From Litomosoides sigmodontis (Eukaryota; Nematoda; Chromadorea; Rhabditida; Onchocercidae), in contig OY718804.1 of NCBI GenBank assembly GCA_963070105.1, positions 5,541,317-5,605,316 of the forward strand: DNA of 64,000 bases. The letters are read 5' to 3'. This document shows, one piece after another, positions 23,801 to 51,400 of the stretch. The translations under genes and the position numbers were made by a program. Every line of letters starts with the position of its first letter. The first letter of the stretch is position 1. The notes under the pieces are model-generated. The model was not told the origin of the DNA and searched no databases. It saw only the letters and a program-made list of their open reading frames with translations.

Positions 23801-25124
23801 TCATGATCAAAATCATTCCTTCCTGCTTCATAGCTGAAGTTGTTTCAGTCCAAAACATATGCAGCTCCAGAAGGTACTTTACCACCTGTGGTTCTAGTAG
23901 CGCATGGCGGTCCCACAGCTTATTCTTCTAACGCTCTTGATATGAGGGTTCAGTATCTTACTACAAGAGGTTTCGCTGTATGTGATGTGAATTACCGCGG
24001 TTCTACTGGTTCGATCTTTGATATTTTAAGTTTTAATATTTTGTTCTCCAAAAAGTAGCACAACTTAACCACTTGAGAGTTCATGTAGGTGCCTAAATAC
24101 TCGAGACATATATAACACATATATATCATATTTAGTAGACACATACAAATAAGTATTCTTTTAGAGTCGAAATATTACAAACAATGGAAATTATAAATAT
24201 AGAGCTAAGTTACAGGATTCGGAACAGTTTTCCGCAATATGCTACGACGTAATTGGGGTATCGCTGATAGGAATGATATGATTAATGCTGCTAGTCATTT
24301 AATTTCTCAGAAGCGAGTTGACCCGAAACGACTATGTATTATGGGTAGCTCGGCGGGCGGTTATCTTCTTCTCGCCACCATTTTAAAGTCTGATTTATTT
24401 TCTGCAGCAGTGTCACTTTACGGTGTGAGCGACTTGGTTGGTCTGGCAAAAGTGAGTTTGAATTTAAAAACAATAAGAATTTTAGTGAAATGATCAGACA
24501 TTATTGAATGCAAAGGGCATTTTACGTGTGTGATTAAAGAAAAGCTCCCTTCAGAACACGCATAAGTTTGAGCTTGGTTATAATGAACAACTGGTTGGAA
24601 AGTTTCCAGAAGAGAGAGCCCTTTATGAACAAAGGTCACCGTTAACTCACACTGATCAACTTTCAACACCAATTGCATTTTTCCATGGTGAAGATGATCC
24701 CGTAGTACCACTTGCACAGAGTGTGCAGTTACATGAAGCGTTAAAAGTTAAAGGAGTGCCTACTTCACTGACTGTTTTCCCAGGTAATTTTGGATCAATT
24801 TTATGTTGTGGAGAAAGAATGTTTGTACTGCCTTCTATGTCAGCGCACGTTTTGTAGAGCACAAATTTGGTGTGGTTTTCGGTCGTCCAGGTGTTTAAAT
24901 TATTTCAGGCGAAGCTCATGGTTTTAGAGGATCTTTTGCAAGTGAGACTACACTAAGTGGTTTCTGCTACTTCTTCTGTCGTATACTGGGTATTAAACCT
25001 TCAGTGGAAAGTCAGGTAATTCCAGCAATTTTTTTGCTTTATGGCACAAATAACCCTGCACTCCTACGTTTGTTTACAGATACAAATTGAGAATTTATCA
25101 AGACTTCAACCAGAAATCCGATAA
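20858..25124 (+). CDS. dpf-6: S9C-type prolyl oligopeptidase family serine peptidase (probable dpf-6 ortholog)
   Basis: Fourteen exons in phase: 20858-20966, 21173-21292, 21463-21620, 21785-21874, 21993-22079, 22287-22454, 22625-22733, 22907-23178, 23373-23495, 23849-24008, 24216-24451, 24555-24783, 24909-25015, 25080-25124; 670 residues, normal for the family. The N-terminal ~410 residues are the beta-propeller, with [10 protein letters not shown] (about residue 77), [11 protein letters not shown] and YHSPEWS. The C-terminal hydrolase shows [28 protein letters not shown] (Ser511), [10 protein letters not shown] (Asp592) and GEAHGF (His624), so the triad is complete. Such enzymes cleave short peptides or acylated N-termini. 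There is no signal peptide or membrane anchor, so it is likely cytosolic. The symbol rests on family and on remembered linkage: C. elegans dpf-6 and AUP1 lie on the same cosmid, F44B9. The family is well established here; the exact ortholog is not. Confidence 0.87.
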
Positions 25125-26314
25125 ACGGTAACTCTATGGCATGTGTTAGCTGAAACAACTGTTCACTGTTCTACTTTCATCGTCCATTTCATCAACATTT
25201 CATTGCTGTACTCATGACATAATTAATTAAATTTCTTGGGGTTATTTGTTTACTTTATACGGATCTTGGTCTGCGGAATAACAGCATTTGATCAATCTAC
25301 TTTGGACCAAAATTTATAAAGCTTGGAATCAGTATTTACTATGCTATGGGCGGTGATAATGCTTAAAAGATTATGTGAATGGATAAACAACAGATTATAT
25401 TCGGTAATTAAAACTGTATTTATACAGGAAAATAAACCCATAAAGAAGTGGAGATTTACAGATAATGAAAGTACAATATTACATATATATGTATATGCAC
25501 GATAATTTCTATTTGTATCAAACTGAAATAAATTTAAAAAGTAGTAAAGCAGAAAATACACGTCAAATATCAAGTGAAAGGAAACAGTAAAACGATAAAA
25601 GAAACCAATAGCAAAAGAATACGAATAATAATAAATATACTTAAAAATAGCACAGACGAACAGAATTAACATTACATTGAAAATCGGGAGAATGCACATA
25701 TGCACGCGACATTCCAACTTGTGAAATATCTACAGACTAACAATTCTGATATCTTCCTAAATCATTTTGCCACATTGCGACGTGTGCGCATTCATCTATT
25801 TTAATTTGTAAACTATCCCAATAGCGTCCTTTGTTGTGAACTGTGGAATGTATATCACAGTAGGCCACACAATATGTGCTGTACACTACTCGTTACTAAC
25901 CGGTAGTCAACAATACATTGAAAGATGTATCGGTGCAACCAAAGATTGACACTGAAATGAAATGTAAATCTTCCATCTCATCAGAGCTTAAGTTGAGTGA
26001 CTCGGAATTTCCAACACCCTGCAGAACATATTTACAACAGTAATCATTTCGAAAGATTCATTTTTGTCGGAAGGTTGCCTGTTGTTACTTAAATTTTGAG
26101 CTTAAAATAAACTTGAAGCAAATAAAAATAGGATGACGAATTACACTGTAATAAAAAACCATCACAGTGTTAGTTAAAAAGAAGAAGAAAACACATCAAT
26201 CCTAATGGTGGAATATATGCCTGCCTGATAGTCGAGTCATTTTTACGAATCGCAAGCAGGAGGAGAGCAAACAAAAAGGATAATTATTCAACAACAATAA
26301 CGAACGATGACAAA
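25125..26314. other. Convergent intergenic region (S9C peptidase / GRAF)
   Basis: About 1.2 kb of AT-rich sequence between two converging genes, presumably 3' UTRs. A 141-codon minus-strand open frame at 25292-25717 is rich in F, Y, I and S, as expected of AT-rich noise. It has no homology that I recognise. Confidence 0.5.
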
Positions 26315-40163
<13,849 letters not shown>

Positions 40164-40560
40164 TGTATGCCTCGTGCGAATGAAGCTATCAGAAAAGGTA
40201 AAATTGGAGGTTAGCCTTGGGAAGCTTCCATCGAATCATGCTGAATGTCGTTGAAATGGACAGGAGAATGAGAGTGGTGCACGTGCGGTTCACAACTTTC
40301 CCAACATAACATCCCTTAAAAAAGTCAAATGAAAAGGATTACCTATAGCCACGTGAATGAATGAATCATAAGCTTTGCTGATGTTTCCATAAATTTTTCA
40401 TACGACGTTATGACCTTTTGCACATTGCACTCCTAACACAAATTTGCAATTAAAATTCATATTAAAATGGAAAATTTAATTCCAGCAGCAGTGTCACCAC
40501 CTAAACAATTAATTCAAAATCAATGAAATAAAATGCGCCATCGATTACTGTTACGATAGA

Positions 40561-40598
40561 CAGGGAGGGAGGGAGAGGGAGAGAGAAAGAGAGAGGAC
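40561..40598. repeat. GA/GGGA-rich low-complexity tract
   Basis: An imperfect purine run (GGGAGGGAGGGAGAGGGAGA and onward) about 400 bp upstream of the GRAF start codon, within its presumed promoter or 5' UTR. Confidence 0.85.
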
Positions 40599-43500
40599 TG
40601 CTCCTCGTGGTGAAGATATCAGTTGTATGAATCGCGTTATCTTCCTGTTCCCCCGTCCGTGGTACCACTGGTGGTGACAAGCAGCCATTCTCACCTCTTA
40701 CAACTCGCTAACATTAACCGAACTGATACAAATAGGAGATGAGGCGTTTTCATTGTGCCATCCAATTGCTAGTGTGGCGAAGGCGACGACGTGGTGCTAG
40801 AAAATAGAATTGATTTTGAAGAGACTTCTTAGAGATCGATGAGACTTAAAAATACGTTTAGTAAAGACTGAGAGTGGGAAAATAGTGAATTCAGTAGGGA
40901 GGCGATAGATAGTGCGAGCATTGTTCAGCTATGATTCTGTGATGAGCGTAACTGAGAAGAAAAGATGGGCAGAGGAGCAGTGAGTGATAACGTTCCCGCT
41001 ATCAGAGCTGAACAGAAGGAAAGAAGCGAAATTGAATTCTGAAACGACGTACGCTTTGCGGATTCGCTTAAAGTTCTCCAGCAGCAGTTGCTGTGAACAG
41101 TAAAGGTTAGAGTAACATCACGTCGTCTTTCCTCACTAATGCTTTGCTTAGCTTTACCGTAAGGTCTCGCTTCGTGGCCTGAAGAAATGAGACATCTCAT
41201 GTAGTAAGTTTTATGGCACTTCCTCTTTTTTCTTATTCGTTTGAAGCTTGCCGGAAGAAACTGCACTATAACTCAATTGATGTCCAGTTAGCTAGCAATG
41301 AAGCAGAGGTGCTGTGGAGGGAAAAAGCTGGGAGTTGGGAATTAGCTTCGTTGGAAAGAATAGCATGGATGAGTCATGCCAATTTGTTCACAAAGAACGA
41401 AACTGTGATGACATACCGTGCTTTCAGTATTGTAATCGTAAAAAGATCAAAATGAATTACATAAGGATGGCGTCATTTTTTAAATGTTTGCTTTTGAAGT
41501 GACTGCAATATGATGTGAATGTGCTCAGTGTGTTTCGGGTAGATCTTTTCGAACATTCGTACCGCTTGCTTTCAACTGTTACATTTCACTTTTAAAATTA
41601 ATTTTTTGTCACCCATCCTTGCTCCCCAGGAAGAAGCCAGGGCAGGCGGAAGATAACTATAGGAGAGAATAGAAATTATTCGCACTTTCTCTTCTTGCCG
41701 GAATTACTTTTAGAGGAAGTTCCTTCAAATTGTGCAGAAATTTTTGAAACAATTATAAGATAAAAGTGAGCGACGAGTAGGCATTTTCGTTGGGAAATTG
41801 ATTAAGGGAATGTCTGAGGAGGAAGCATAAAAAGGACTTCAGAAGTATACTCGAAGAACGTTTCGAAACACTTCTCAACTTAGTCGTCATTTTAATTGAT
41901 TTCAACTTCTTATTTAAATCCTGCATTTACGTTTTTCACATACGTTATCCCAACAATTTTCATGCAAATATGGAAGATAGTAAACAAGTCGGTACAGAGT
42001 GTGTATACATCTAAATTATGCTTAAAGCTAATTTGAAATTTCCTCTCCGTAATCTCATTGCTTATTGATGAAACAGTGCTAAGGATTTCTCCTGGATCCA
42101 TTTAGCAAAGTATGTCGATTCGCTGGATTTTGAGTTTGTGATAGGAGGTGGAAAAAAGACAGCCGGAAAGCAATTAAAGACTTGTAGTCGGTAACGTTTT
42201 CTCCTTCTGCCTAATTCGATAGAATTGCACGTGTAGTTGTTGTTTCAGGAGTTTAAGGCTTACAACATTACATTATTTTTCCTGATGTAAGCTACCGAGT
42301 AAGGCACGTGTAAGCAAACGCATCCTTATACGTTTGCATACACATGATAATTTTTCATTTTTGAGAGGTGAAGATTATCTACCTACAGTAGTTTGAAATA
42401 ACTACATGCTCATCAGATGACAGGCGCACGATCATTTTTCCGCAGCATATTTCTACACTCGAACACGTCACGTTTCCTTCACTTTCACGATTCGAATGTC
42501 TACAGGAAACACTGCCAGCAATTGGTTACTTGAAGGAAGTGATCCACTACAGGTATGCTTGCTTACGAAAGCTAACATTTCAGGCGTTTATCAGCTGATG
42601 AAAATAACGCTTCGAAAACGTTACACTGACAATGCTGAAGGAATGAATGGAATTTGGGAAAGAGCTCTAATTCTGCACTAACTTTTAGGGGGTCGTCGTC
42701 AACAACATCAACCAAACTTTTCCATTTTTGTACCTATTGTATCAAATGTACAATTTATTGAAAACTGCCCAACAGTTCTGGCTGTGTAGGCTAGCTGAAT
42801 CGTCAGGTTAAGATTATCTGAATCTGAACATTTCGAAGTTTTTTTTCGGCTGTAGCATAATAAACTGAAATAAAGTTGATAGTAAAGTAAAATGTGAAAG
42901 AGATAAATCGAGAAGTGAAGAAAATAGGATGGCAGAGGGAAGGATATGGAATCGATATGAGCTCTCACGAAAATCGCGAACTAATAATGATGCACATAAC
43001 ACAATAAAGGACGTTTCCGTGTAATATGTTTGTACGTGTATGTCTGTGCGTGTGTTATGTATGTGATCTGTGTGTGTATGTGTGTACGTATATGCGTATG
43101 AAATTACTTGAGCAATATTTCATTTTAGTTTTTCGGGAAGCCTGAAAATAGGAGACAGAAAGTCTTCAATGAAATTGAAACAGATTTGAGATGTAAAGTA
43201 TGAGAACGCATAACACACACGGTGCAGAGATATTATCTATAGTGGGATGATAAGTATGAGTGAAAAGTGCAGTTGTGATGTAAAGACTAAAGTGAATTAC
43301 AATTTCATTCGTATCATCAAACATGGCTGGAAGTACCTTTTTAACTGACGTGTCTGAAACGAAGTATTAGTTTCGTTTTTTCCGTTAAATTGAGCATGGC
43401 TCTGACTAATACAATCATTTCCGCTACATATATTTCAATTACTTAGATAAAATGAATCTTCGAAGTGATGTATGAAATGATATTTCCATGGATCAATCAA

Positions 43501-44135
43501 AATAAAAGTTATGATTGGACAGATTAATAGGAATTTAAATTAAACTCATATAAATCAATCAAAATGAGTTACACAGCGGATGTTCGTCACCGACGGGAAC
43601 GTGTTGAGAGGAACGCAGAGATGTCAACGGAGTGAGATATTGTCCATAAGAAGTATGGCACACTCTAGTTCTTGGGTATTTTATCCGAAATAGTTCGATG
43701 AAAGCTTAGTAGTATAGACTAACAGTTGAAGACAAGTGGAGAAGGATGTGGAAAGAGTGAAGTAGCAGCTGAGTAGTGGATGAAGCATAAAAGATGAAAC
43801 AGTTAAAAGATTACTCAGTGGCAGGGCTGTATTTTTTAATTGATAAATTTGCATTCTTTTTGCTGAGCATTGCTCAGAAGGTGAGCAAGACGGCAGCCAT
43901 ACGATTTCTTCTTTCTAGAGACGAAGTTTAACTCTAAGTGGACAGTGACCAACCAGTACGTAACAGTGCTATACTCTCCTATTGCTATCTTTGTTTGCTT
44001 GTTCATCTGATCGAAGTGAGTGCGCTCCTATCCCTGGACACCGGACAGGTAGTTACAGGTTTTAATGGACCATCAATTGCGGAACAATGTTTATATAGTA
44101 CCGCACACTGATTTGCTGTGTAATCATTGCTATAC

Positions 44136-44170
44136 CACACACACGCACACACACACACACACACACACAC
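44136..44170. repeat. (CA)n microsatellite
   Basis: About 17 CA units with one CG interruption, in the region between GRAF and KLHL18. Confidence 0.9.
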
Positions 44171-46063
44171 CATATGCCTGACATAGAGTTAGTTGATTGA
44201 TTTCGTCTTATGTATTCTACCCCTGAATTTTCAGGTATTCTCATTGTCCCATTAGAGCTTTATAAACTCCATCAGCACTTGTACATGTGAAATCACAACT
44301 GCTAAATTTCACTTCTCAAACAGTCCGATTTTTTAAAAAGTCATTTTAACATGAGCAAGAGTGGGAAATGTTTTGGTGGATCGTTCCATCTGCTTCTAAG
44401 TAAAACAAGCTACAACTAATACAAATAATACTTAACTGGGTTTAATATGATCAAAGTGTTCGGAATCCAAAAAAGGCTGTACAAGAACGAATTTTAGCAG
44501 CTAACAGTAGCTGCAAGGCCTAAACGCCGATATCCTTCCTGGCTAGACTTCTCATCAGTAAAAACTGAGCAAAGAAAATCCTGATTTTTCCAAGCTAAAA
44601 TCCAATTTGAGAAAGAACATTTGGAGAAAATTTTGCGCTTACAAGGCATTTCTCCCTTTCTGTTGCAGCTCTTCCAAATATATCGAAGAAAGCTTCGAGG
44701 AAAAATGCTTGCTTGAAATTGCAGATATGTATGTGAGGAGTGTGAGGAAAGAGATAGATGAAGGAAAAGAAGAGGAAACAGCGAAAGAAGAAGCAATAAA
44801 TTGTGATTGAACACAGGAGGATTTTATGGAACTCATTTTCGCACGTATAAAATTAAAATTTTTATTTCCATTTTGCTATTAATGTTATATTGACACGGAT
44901 TCCCAGAACTGACTTTCGTCAATGAATTAAATCTCTCCCAACTTCCTTATCAGCGAGAGAGTAAAAATGATCATTAAATTAATGCACTGGTGAAGAGAGA
45001 GAAATGAAAAAGAGATCAAAACACTGTCCAAAAAACTTAAAAATTCAGTGATTACAATTCTATCCACTGATAAATAAGCTTAATTAATGAGAAAACATGC
45101 TTGAATTCGAGGGATTTAAATTTTCAAACACTTTTTGCACGAAGGGAACATTTACTGAGAAAGAGAAAGGCTGTGTAATGCGATCGCGTGGAAACATCTT
45201 GCACGTTGGGTGCATTTAATTTAATAAAGGTCAAAAGTTATGTGAAAATGATAATCGTATAGATTGGCAGTAGTGATATGCTGATAAGTGCACAATTGAT
45301 AGAGCGGCATGGAAGTGGAGATTGGTTGACCGCTTCACCACTCTCGCGGTCATCTTTGCACTTGGTCAGGCTGCTAAACTGTCAACAATAATAGAATAAC
45401 TATGTGGCATCTACTTCTGCACGAAGACCCTTGTTCAATTTCATTTTATATGAATTGCACCATCATCTATGGTCATTTTAGGGTTTTGTCAAATAATTTC
45501 AAAATTTTTTAAACGTAAAACATTAACGCTAATTGAGTGTAGTTATGTTCATTCCATTTCAACTTCATCTGCTTTTACCTAATTTCTTCTTTTTCACAAT
45601 TTAAACGATTTTATGGGTGGTGTAGAGACTCATAAAATAAATTGTTAATAAGAAGTGACATTGAAATGACTGAATTAAACACGCAATACAATGTGCTCAA
45701 TGTTTCATAAAAGATCAGAGGTGGTAGAAAAAATGAAAAAATAAATCGCAAAAACAGTAAATCAATTACTGAAAGAATATTATTTGGCTTTGCTATTGCC
45801 ACAACACATAAGAGTTGGGTGAAGATTTATCACTGATTGCTCTTAACGGAGATGAAATGATTTTAAGAAATGCCGTGGAACGAAAGCGTGAATGAAGGAC
45901 AACATTAATCCTCGCCTTGTAGTTACTTCTACTTAGCGTGGTCCAGTAGGTGAGAGAGACTAACGTTTACTATCACACAGCCGAAAATAAAATATTTTTC
46001 AAAACAAAAAAATTTCATTTGAGGACCACTACGCACATAAACAGGGCACGAAATCAGCATTCG

Positions 46064-46064
<1 letters not shown>

Positions 46065-46110
<46 letters not shown>
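46065..46110. repeat. (AC)n microsatellite, about 23 units
   Basis: An uninterrupted AC run of 46 bases in the gene-poor region upstream of KLHL18. Confidence 0.95.
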
Positions 46111-46113
<3 letters not shown>

Positions 46114-48378
46114 AATGCTTTACTCTCACTGATGTCATTAGTGCGTGAAAAGAAGCAGTCTTAAATTCTGTCGAGAAATACTAAAGTATTATTATGGCTG
46201 AGCGTTCCGTGCCATTTTTCTGTCACGAAAAGCTTAGATTTTCACACTTGTCGAATCCCACGCGAACGCTGCTTTCTTCTCCTTGGAAATAGAGATGACA
46301 CTGCAGAACGCGTCCTCATTACGAGTGAGTCATTAATTACAAATACTTTTTCTCTTATGTGAAGGAAACGGCGCTTCCCGCCTTCCTGCAAAAAACAGCC
46401 ATGTGAGCAATAAATTGCCGTAAATTCCGCTTTTTCTTCATTTCATTAACTTTCAGACTAAGTGTACTCGTGTGTATATGCATCATATACATATATTGGA
46501 GCAATCAAAGCAAGCACATTGTTTTCCTGATTGTGAACAAAAACGTTTCGTGCTCTACTTCCGGAATATTACGTGGGAATTCTGCGCAAGTTATTAAGCT
46601 TTTGCCAACATTCATATTTTTTAGTACACAACATTGATTATGATGAAATCAACGGACTGGAACAACATTTCAAGGAATATTTTAACGCGCAGCTAATAAA
46701 ATGCAATCGATTCTATTAGGACTCTAAAACCTCTTGGTATTCGAATTTAAATTAAATTTGAATTATCAAATTTTCGCTTTTCAGTTTGCTGGTTCATATT
46801 TGGTTTTAAGAACATTTTTTAACCACCTCAGGCAAACATGAATAATTTCATTAATAATTCAACTCTCAGTTATGCCAGGAATATTTAATGATCTTTTAGC
46901 AAACAGATTCACACGTATGCCGACTCTTCCTCCTCCTCTTATCAGATTCCTTAAATGTTAGTTACTCCACACTGTCTCATTCATTTCTCGGAAGCTTGTC
47001 TCTCAACAATTCTATCCTTCCTTTCCTGACCTATCGGCCAGTGTTGTACTATCTTTCGCTGAAGTACTGGAAATATCTTCTGCAGAAATCGCTGGCGCTT
47101 CTTCTCTACAACTTAAACTCTTCTCTTCCAAATTTAATTTAGAGAACTTCTCAGAGTTTCGAAAAAAAGGCATCACGTGTGCCAGTTTAATGAACGCACT
47201 GCTCAGATGCAATTAGGATACTGTAATTAGCAATTGAACTGAAATAACAAGTGCAACATTCTTTACGTCGTATAAATCTACCGTGACAAATTCATTTCCT
47301 CCTTCTTCCCTTCCATTCCGTCGAATCAGCGAGCAATACTCATTTTAGCTGTTCAAAAATTACCCTTTTTCTAGAAGAAGGATCGATCTCTTCTTTTTAC
47401 CGTTAGTTGTGTTTCAGTAATTCATGGAAGACCAAACAAAATCTTTTTAAAGGAAGAATTTTTCGATGACATAATCCACGATTCAACCTCACTTCTCCGA
47501 AATCCGCTCATTTCCAATTACCTAGCAATCTCGTTATACTTAGCATCTATTCGTTTCTATTAGAAAAAGAGGCTATCAGTATGGCCAGATTTCCTTAGAA
47601 GTGAACATTGATTTCATTTGTCAAAATGTCCACAGAAGTAAAAATGGTGGTTATTTATTGCTCTCAGAGAGAAAGTTAAAATTGAGACACTTAGTGTTAT
47701 CAGTCGATCAAACGTCTCATTCACTTACCATTACGTCATGTTGTTGAAACATGTTCTGTAACTCGTTGCTATTATGGAAACGATGATGATTCATTAGATT
47801 AGAACTAAAATTATTAAAAATCAGGGCCTAACTCTGCATAAGTCAGTGCTGCCGAGTACACAGAGACTTACAGCTGTTAAATCTCCGCACATTTAATTCC
47901 CTAGAAATCAAGTCTGAACAGCGCTACCAATGTTCGAAACGTGCGCAGACCCGCCGTCAAATACCAGCCTGCCATTGCAGCTAGGATATAGAAAGGATTG
48001 TGTGTAGCACCGCCAGTCTGCGTCGCATCTTCACGTCCCCTCTTCGCGTTCGGAGTTTCTTCTAATTCTAACCGTTCTTGTTAAGACACTTATTAAATTC
48101 GAATTTTCTTCACATTTCTTTCATCTAAAAATATTAAGGCAATGATAGCCAAATAGTAGGAATAAACATCTAGGAATTCACTTCTGTAGTATTTGTAATG
48201 AAATTAAAACATTTTGTTTTAATTGTTTTTGATTTCTAAATGCTCCTAACAGTTCAGTTTCTGTTTAATATTGTAAGTGAAGAAAGTATGACTGGCATCG
48301 GCGTGACGTTAGAATACCGTATGTTTAGAGTGCCATTTTTGTTATGGACCTATTTTAGCACTTGTATTAATGTTATTC

Positions 48379-48423
48379 AGATGAACCTGGTTACGTTATC
48401 ACTGTCAGGCAGAAGGTATTGAG
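48379..48423 (+). other. Candidate spliced-leader acceptors of KLHL18
   Basis: Two good acceptors precede the KLHL18 ATG: GTTATTCAG ending at 48380 and CACTGTCAG ending at 48408. The first is followed directly by an ATG that opens a 13-codon frame stopping at 48422, just before the KLHL18 start. Use of the first site would therefore add a short upstream frame; the second gives a clean leader. Confidence 0.4.
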
Positions 48424-51400
48424 ATGGATACGGAGGATAGGCAACGGTATATCTGTAAGTTATACATGTTTTCACACCCTATTAAGCGTATGTGTTTGGA
48501 GTGATTTGTGCTATAATTAATAACCCATTTTGTTTCCAATTGACTAATTAATCTTCACATTTTACAAAAAGGCTCTCTTCTATTTTCATCGTATATACCA
48601 CTTCTAATGGGAATAATGCATTTATTTGTGTGAAATTAAAAATTCTTTGAATTTACTTTACTAAGTCGAATTTTCTAATAAAGGAACAAATCAGAAATTG
48701 CTAATTTGTAGCGCTGCTAACGATGTGTGATGAAGATGATGATGAGGTAATGGTATATGAATGCGGCGCTTCACTAGCCGCTAATGCATTTCCAAACTTT
48801 GAGGAAATTCGTCGTGCTGGAAAACTCTGCGATGTGGTACTCGTTGTTGGTAACGTCAGGTTTGTAGAAAAAGCTAGAATTTACTTGTCAAACAGTGCGT
48901 ATTTTCGACTCATTGTAGAAGTTTTTCCTATGTGATTTCGATAATTTCAGGTTCAGTGCTCATCGTATCGTTCTAGCTGCAACAATCCCCTATTTTCGAG
49001 CTATGTTTACAGCTGATATGGCTGAAAGTCAGCAAAAAGAGATTCATTTGAAAGGTTAAATTTTATTACATGGAAAAGAATTGCTTCATTCAGTTCTGTA
49101 CAAGCATTCAGAAAGGTACTTGTTGCAAAGGCAACTGTTTAGTCAATTCAGCTACTTTATTTAGTCATTCTTTTAGTTATTTTGTGGCTAGTATTGCAAG
49201 GTAGCTCCCGAAAAAAGTAGAAAGCCTAGAGGTGGCGTTTGTTTAGTCCACCAAGTGTTCCAAAAAAAGATTTCAAAACTCGTGGTTCAAATCCATGTTC
49301 AGGAATTATGGAGTCACAGCGAGGTGTTGTCATAGCTGACATGTAGACGAAATCTATTAGTTTGTAAGATATGAAAAAGAAGGAAGGTATAGCAAGCTGA
49401 TATTGCTCATCACTTCTTGTTGGCCTGACAGGTCTGAGTTCTAAAACTTTGCTCTTTGGATCCTACATAAATTAGAATTTAGTGGTTAATTAGGGGATGT
49501 TTGTTATCGGTGTCGATTAAGATTATCGTAGACTTCATTCATTTGCTTATTTCATGAAGATTTCGAACCAGACACGCTCGAACAACTAATTGCTTTTTCG
49601 TACACGGGAAGCATAAGGATAACCGCTGCAAATGTGCAGAGCATGATGCATGCAGCGAATTTCTTGCAGTTGAACGGAATTGTAGATGAGTGCTCCAAGT
49701 TTTTAAAATGCAGGTTGCATGCACAAAATGTTCTTGGTATACGATCCTTTGCATTGGCTCTTGGCTGTGTATCACTCGTTCTTTCGGCAGGTAGCTATAA
49801 ATATATGTCTCTTTTTTTATTTATTCCTCTTTATTCCGAAACTGCTGAAACATCTTACGAACGGTCTTAGAAATCTTTTTTATTTTAAAGTGCAAACATG
49901 CATTTTGCCTATATGAAGGATAAGATAAAATGAAGATCTATGGAAAATACCGTTATATATGTATTACTAATGGGCGCGTTGACTATCAATACTGTAAAAT
50001 AATCTTATAAAGGAGTAAATGATAAGATTTTTTGTAGTAAAAAAGCGGGAAAAGGGAGGTGCATAGTGCTGTATTTGGAATTTAGAATGCTGAATAAAAG
50101 ATGAAATAAAAAAATGGAAGGGGAATTATAAAAGGGTGTATGAATGTAATTTAATATCCTGTTTTTGTTTCTAGAAAGTAAACGTTTAGATTGTTTCTTA
50201 CACAAACACTTCCTATCAGTATCGCGAGGTGAAGAGTACTTGGCTTTATCAGTAGATGATTTGGTAACAATACTGAACAGAGATGAATTGTTTGTTGAAA
50301 GCGAAGAGCAAGTGTTTGATGCCTGCTTACGATGGGTTCAGCATAATCCTGAAAGGAAACAGTACTTACCAAGGTATATTACTCTCTACCTAAGCTCAGA
50401 CATTGTTATTTTCTATTTCCTTATTGTATTTCTTTATTTCGTTAGTCGTTATAGTATGAATGCTAACAGGTACTATCACAATTAGAAATTTGATTATCTT
50501 TAACATGACGAATTACATTATGAAAACTCTTCTTAAATAAACTATTATCGTATTTATTTGATAAAAAGTTGCTCTTATTGTGTCATTTTACTTTTTTTCA
50601 AAAAATTTTCTAAAATTTTATTTTTTTATGAAAAAATTCTACTTTAGTATTTGTAATCTAGCATAAGGTGGAAAGTATGTTTCTATACTGCGCTATTGTT
50701 TCCTCATCAAAAGAGGATAATAGTCTACCACATACACATTAGAAAATACTTTTTAATTATAACTTATAGCTTTGTTTTATTGAGAAAATGTAAAATTCAG
50801 GATACTTACATGCATCAGAATGCCATTATTGAAGCCTCATTTCATTACTGACCACGTGGCTTCCCATCCATTTATTCGTGAGTGTCTTGACTGTCGTGAT
50901 CTAATTGATGAAGCAAAAGACTACCATCTTATGCCAGAACGAAGGAAATTTCTCAAAAAATTCAAGTACATTCCAAATTTTTTGTTTTAGAAATATCAAT
51001 AGAACATAATATAAATCTTTCTGCCGTTAGGAAAATTTCAAAAATTTTAATCACTTATTTTTGTCGAAGTTTTTGCCTTATCTTATAAGTTCCTTAATTC
51101 TGGTCATTTAATACAGCTAAGATCAGCAGAATTTTTGAGCTGGAAAATATAAGTTTTTCTTTAGGACAAAGCAGAGATGTTGCTTTGATGTTCCCGGTTT
51201 GGTCTTCGCAGTTGGTGGTTTGACAAATGCCGGTGATTCTTTGTCAACTGTTGAGATGTTTGATCCAATGACTGGTACATGTTTTTCATTATCTTCATTT
51301 GTTGTTCTTCCCATCCTGGGCAATTTTTTGTTGTATTCAGTTGCGAGCAATCACGAAGTGTAGTTGCTTGTAGGTAAGTGGACGTTAGCACAACCAATGA

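Larger units (their letters stand above)
40164..48379. other. Gene-poor region of about 8 kb
   Basis: It lies between the 5' end of GRAF and the 5' end of KLHL18, so it should contain both control regions. A TCTGATAG acceptor ends 22 bases before the GRAF ATG (minus, 40186-40187) and may be a trans-splice site. A GA-rich tract lies at 40561-40598, and TG/CA tracts at 43020-43090, 44136-44170 and 46065-46110. Two short open segments with protein-like composition occur at 44655-44810 (plus) and 47015-47165 (minus), but no gene could be built. No RNA gene is recognised. Confidence 0.5.

Noticed and set aside
25292..25717. 141-codon minus-strand open frame between the S9C peptidase and GRAF
   Set aside because: Its composition is F/Y/I/S-rich as expected from AT-rich DNA, it has no domain, and it overlaps presumed 3' UTRs.
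45929..46138. Open frame with a Cys-Val repeat
   Set aside because: It is the translation of the (AC)n microsatellite on the minus strand; the same holds for 44062-44244.
49241..49330. tRNA-like B-box (GGTTCAAATCC) in a KLHL18 intron
   Set aside because: No matching A-box and no foldable acceptor stem were found; it may be an old tRNA-derived repeat, but the evidence is too thin to annotate.
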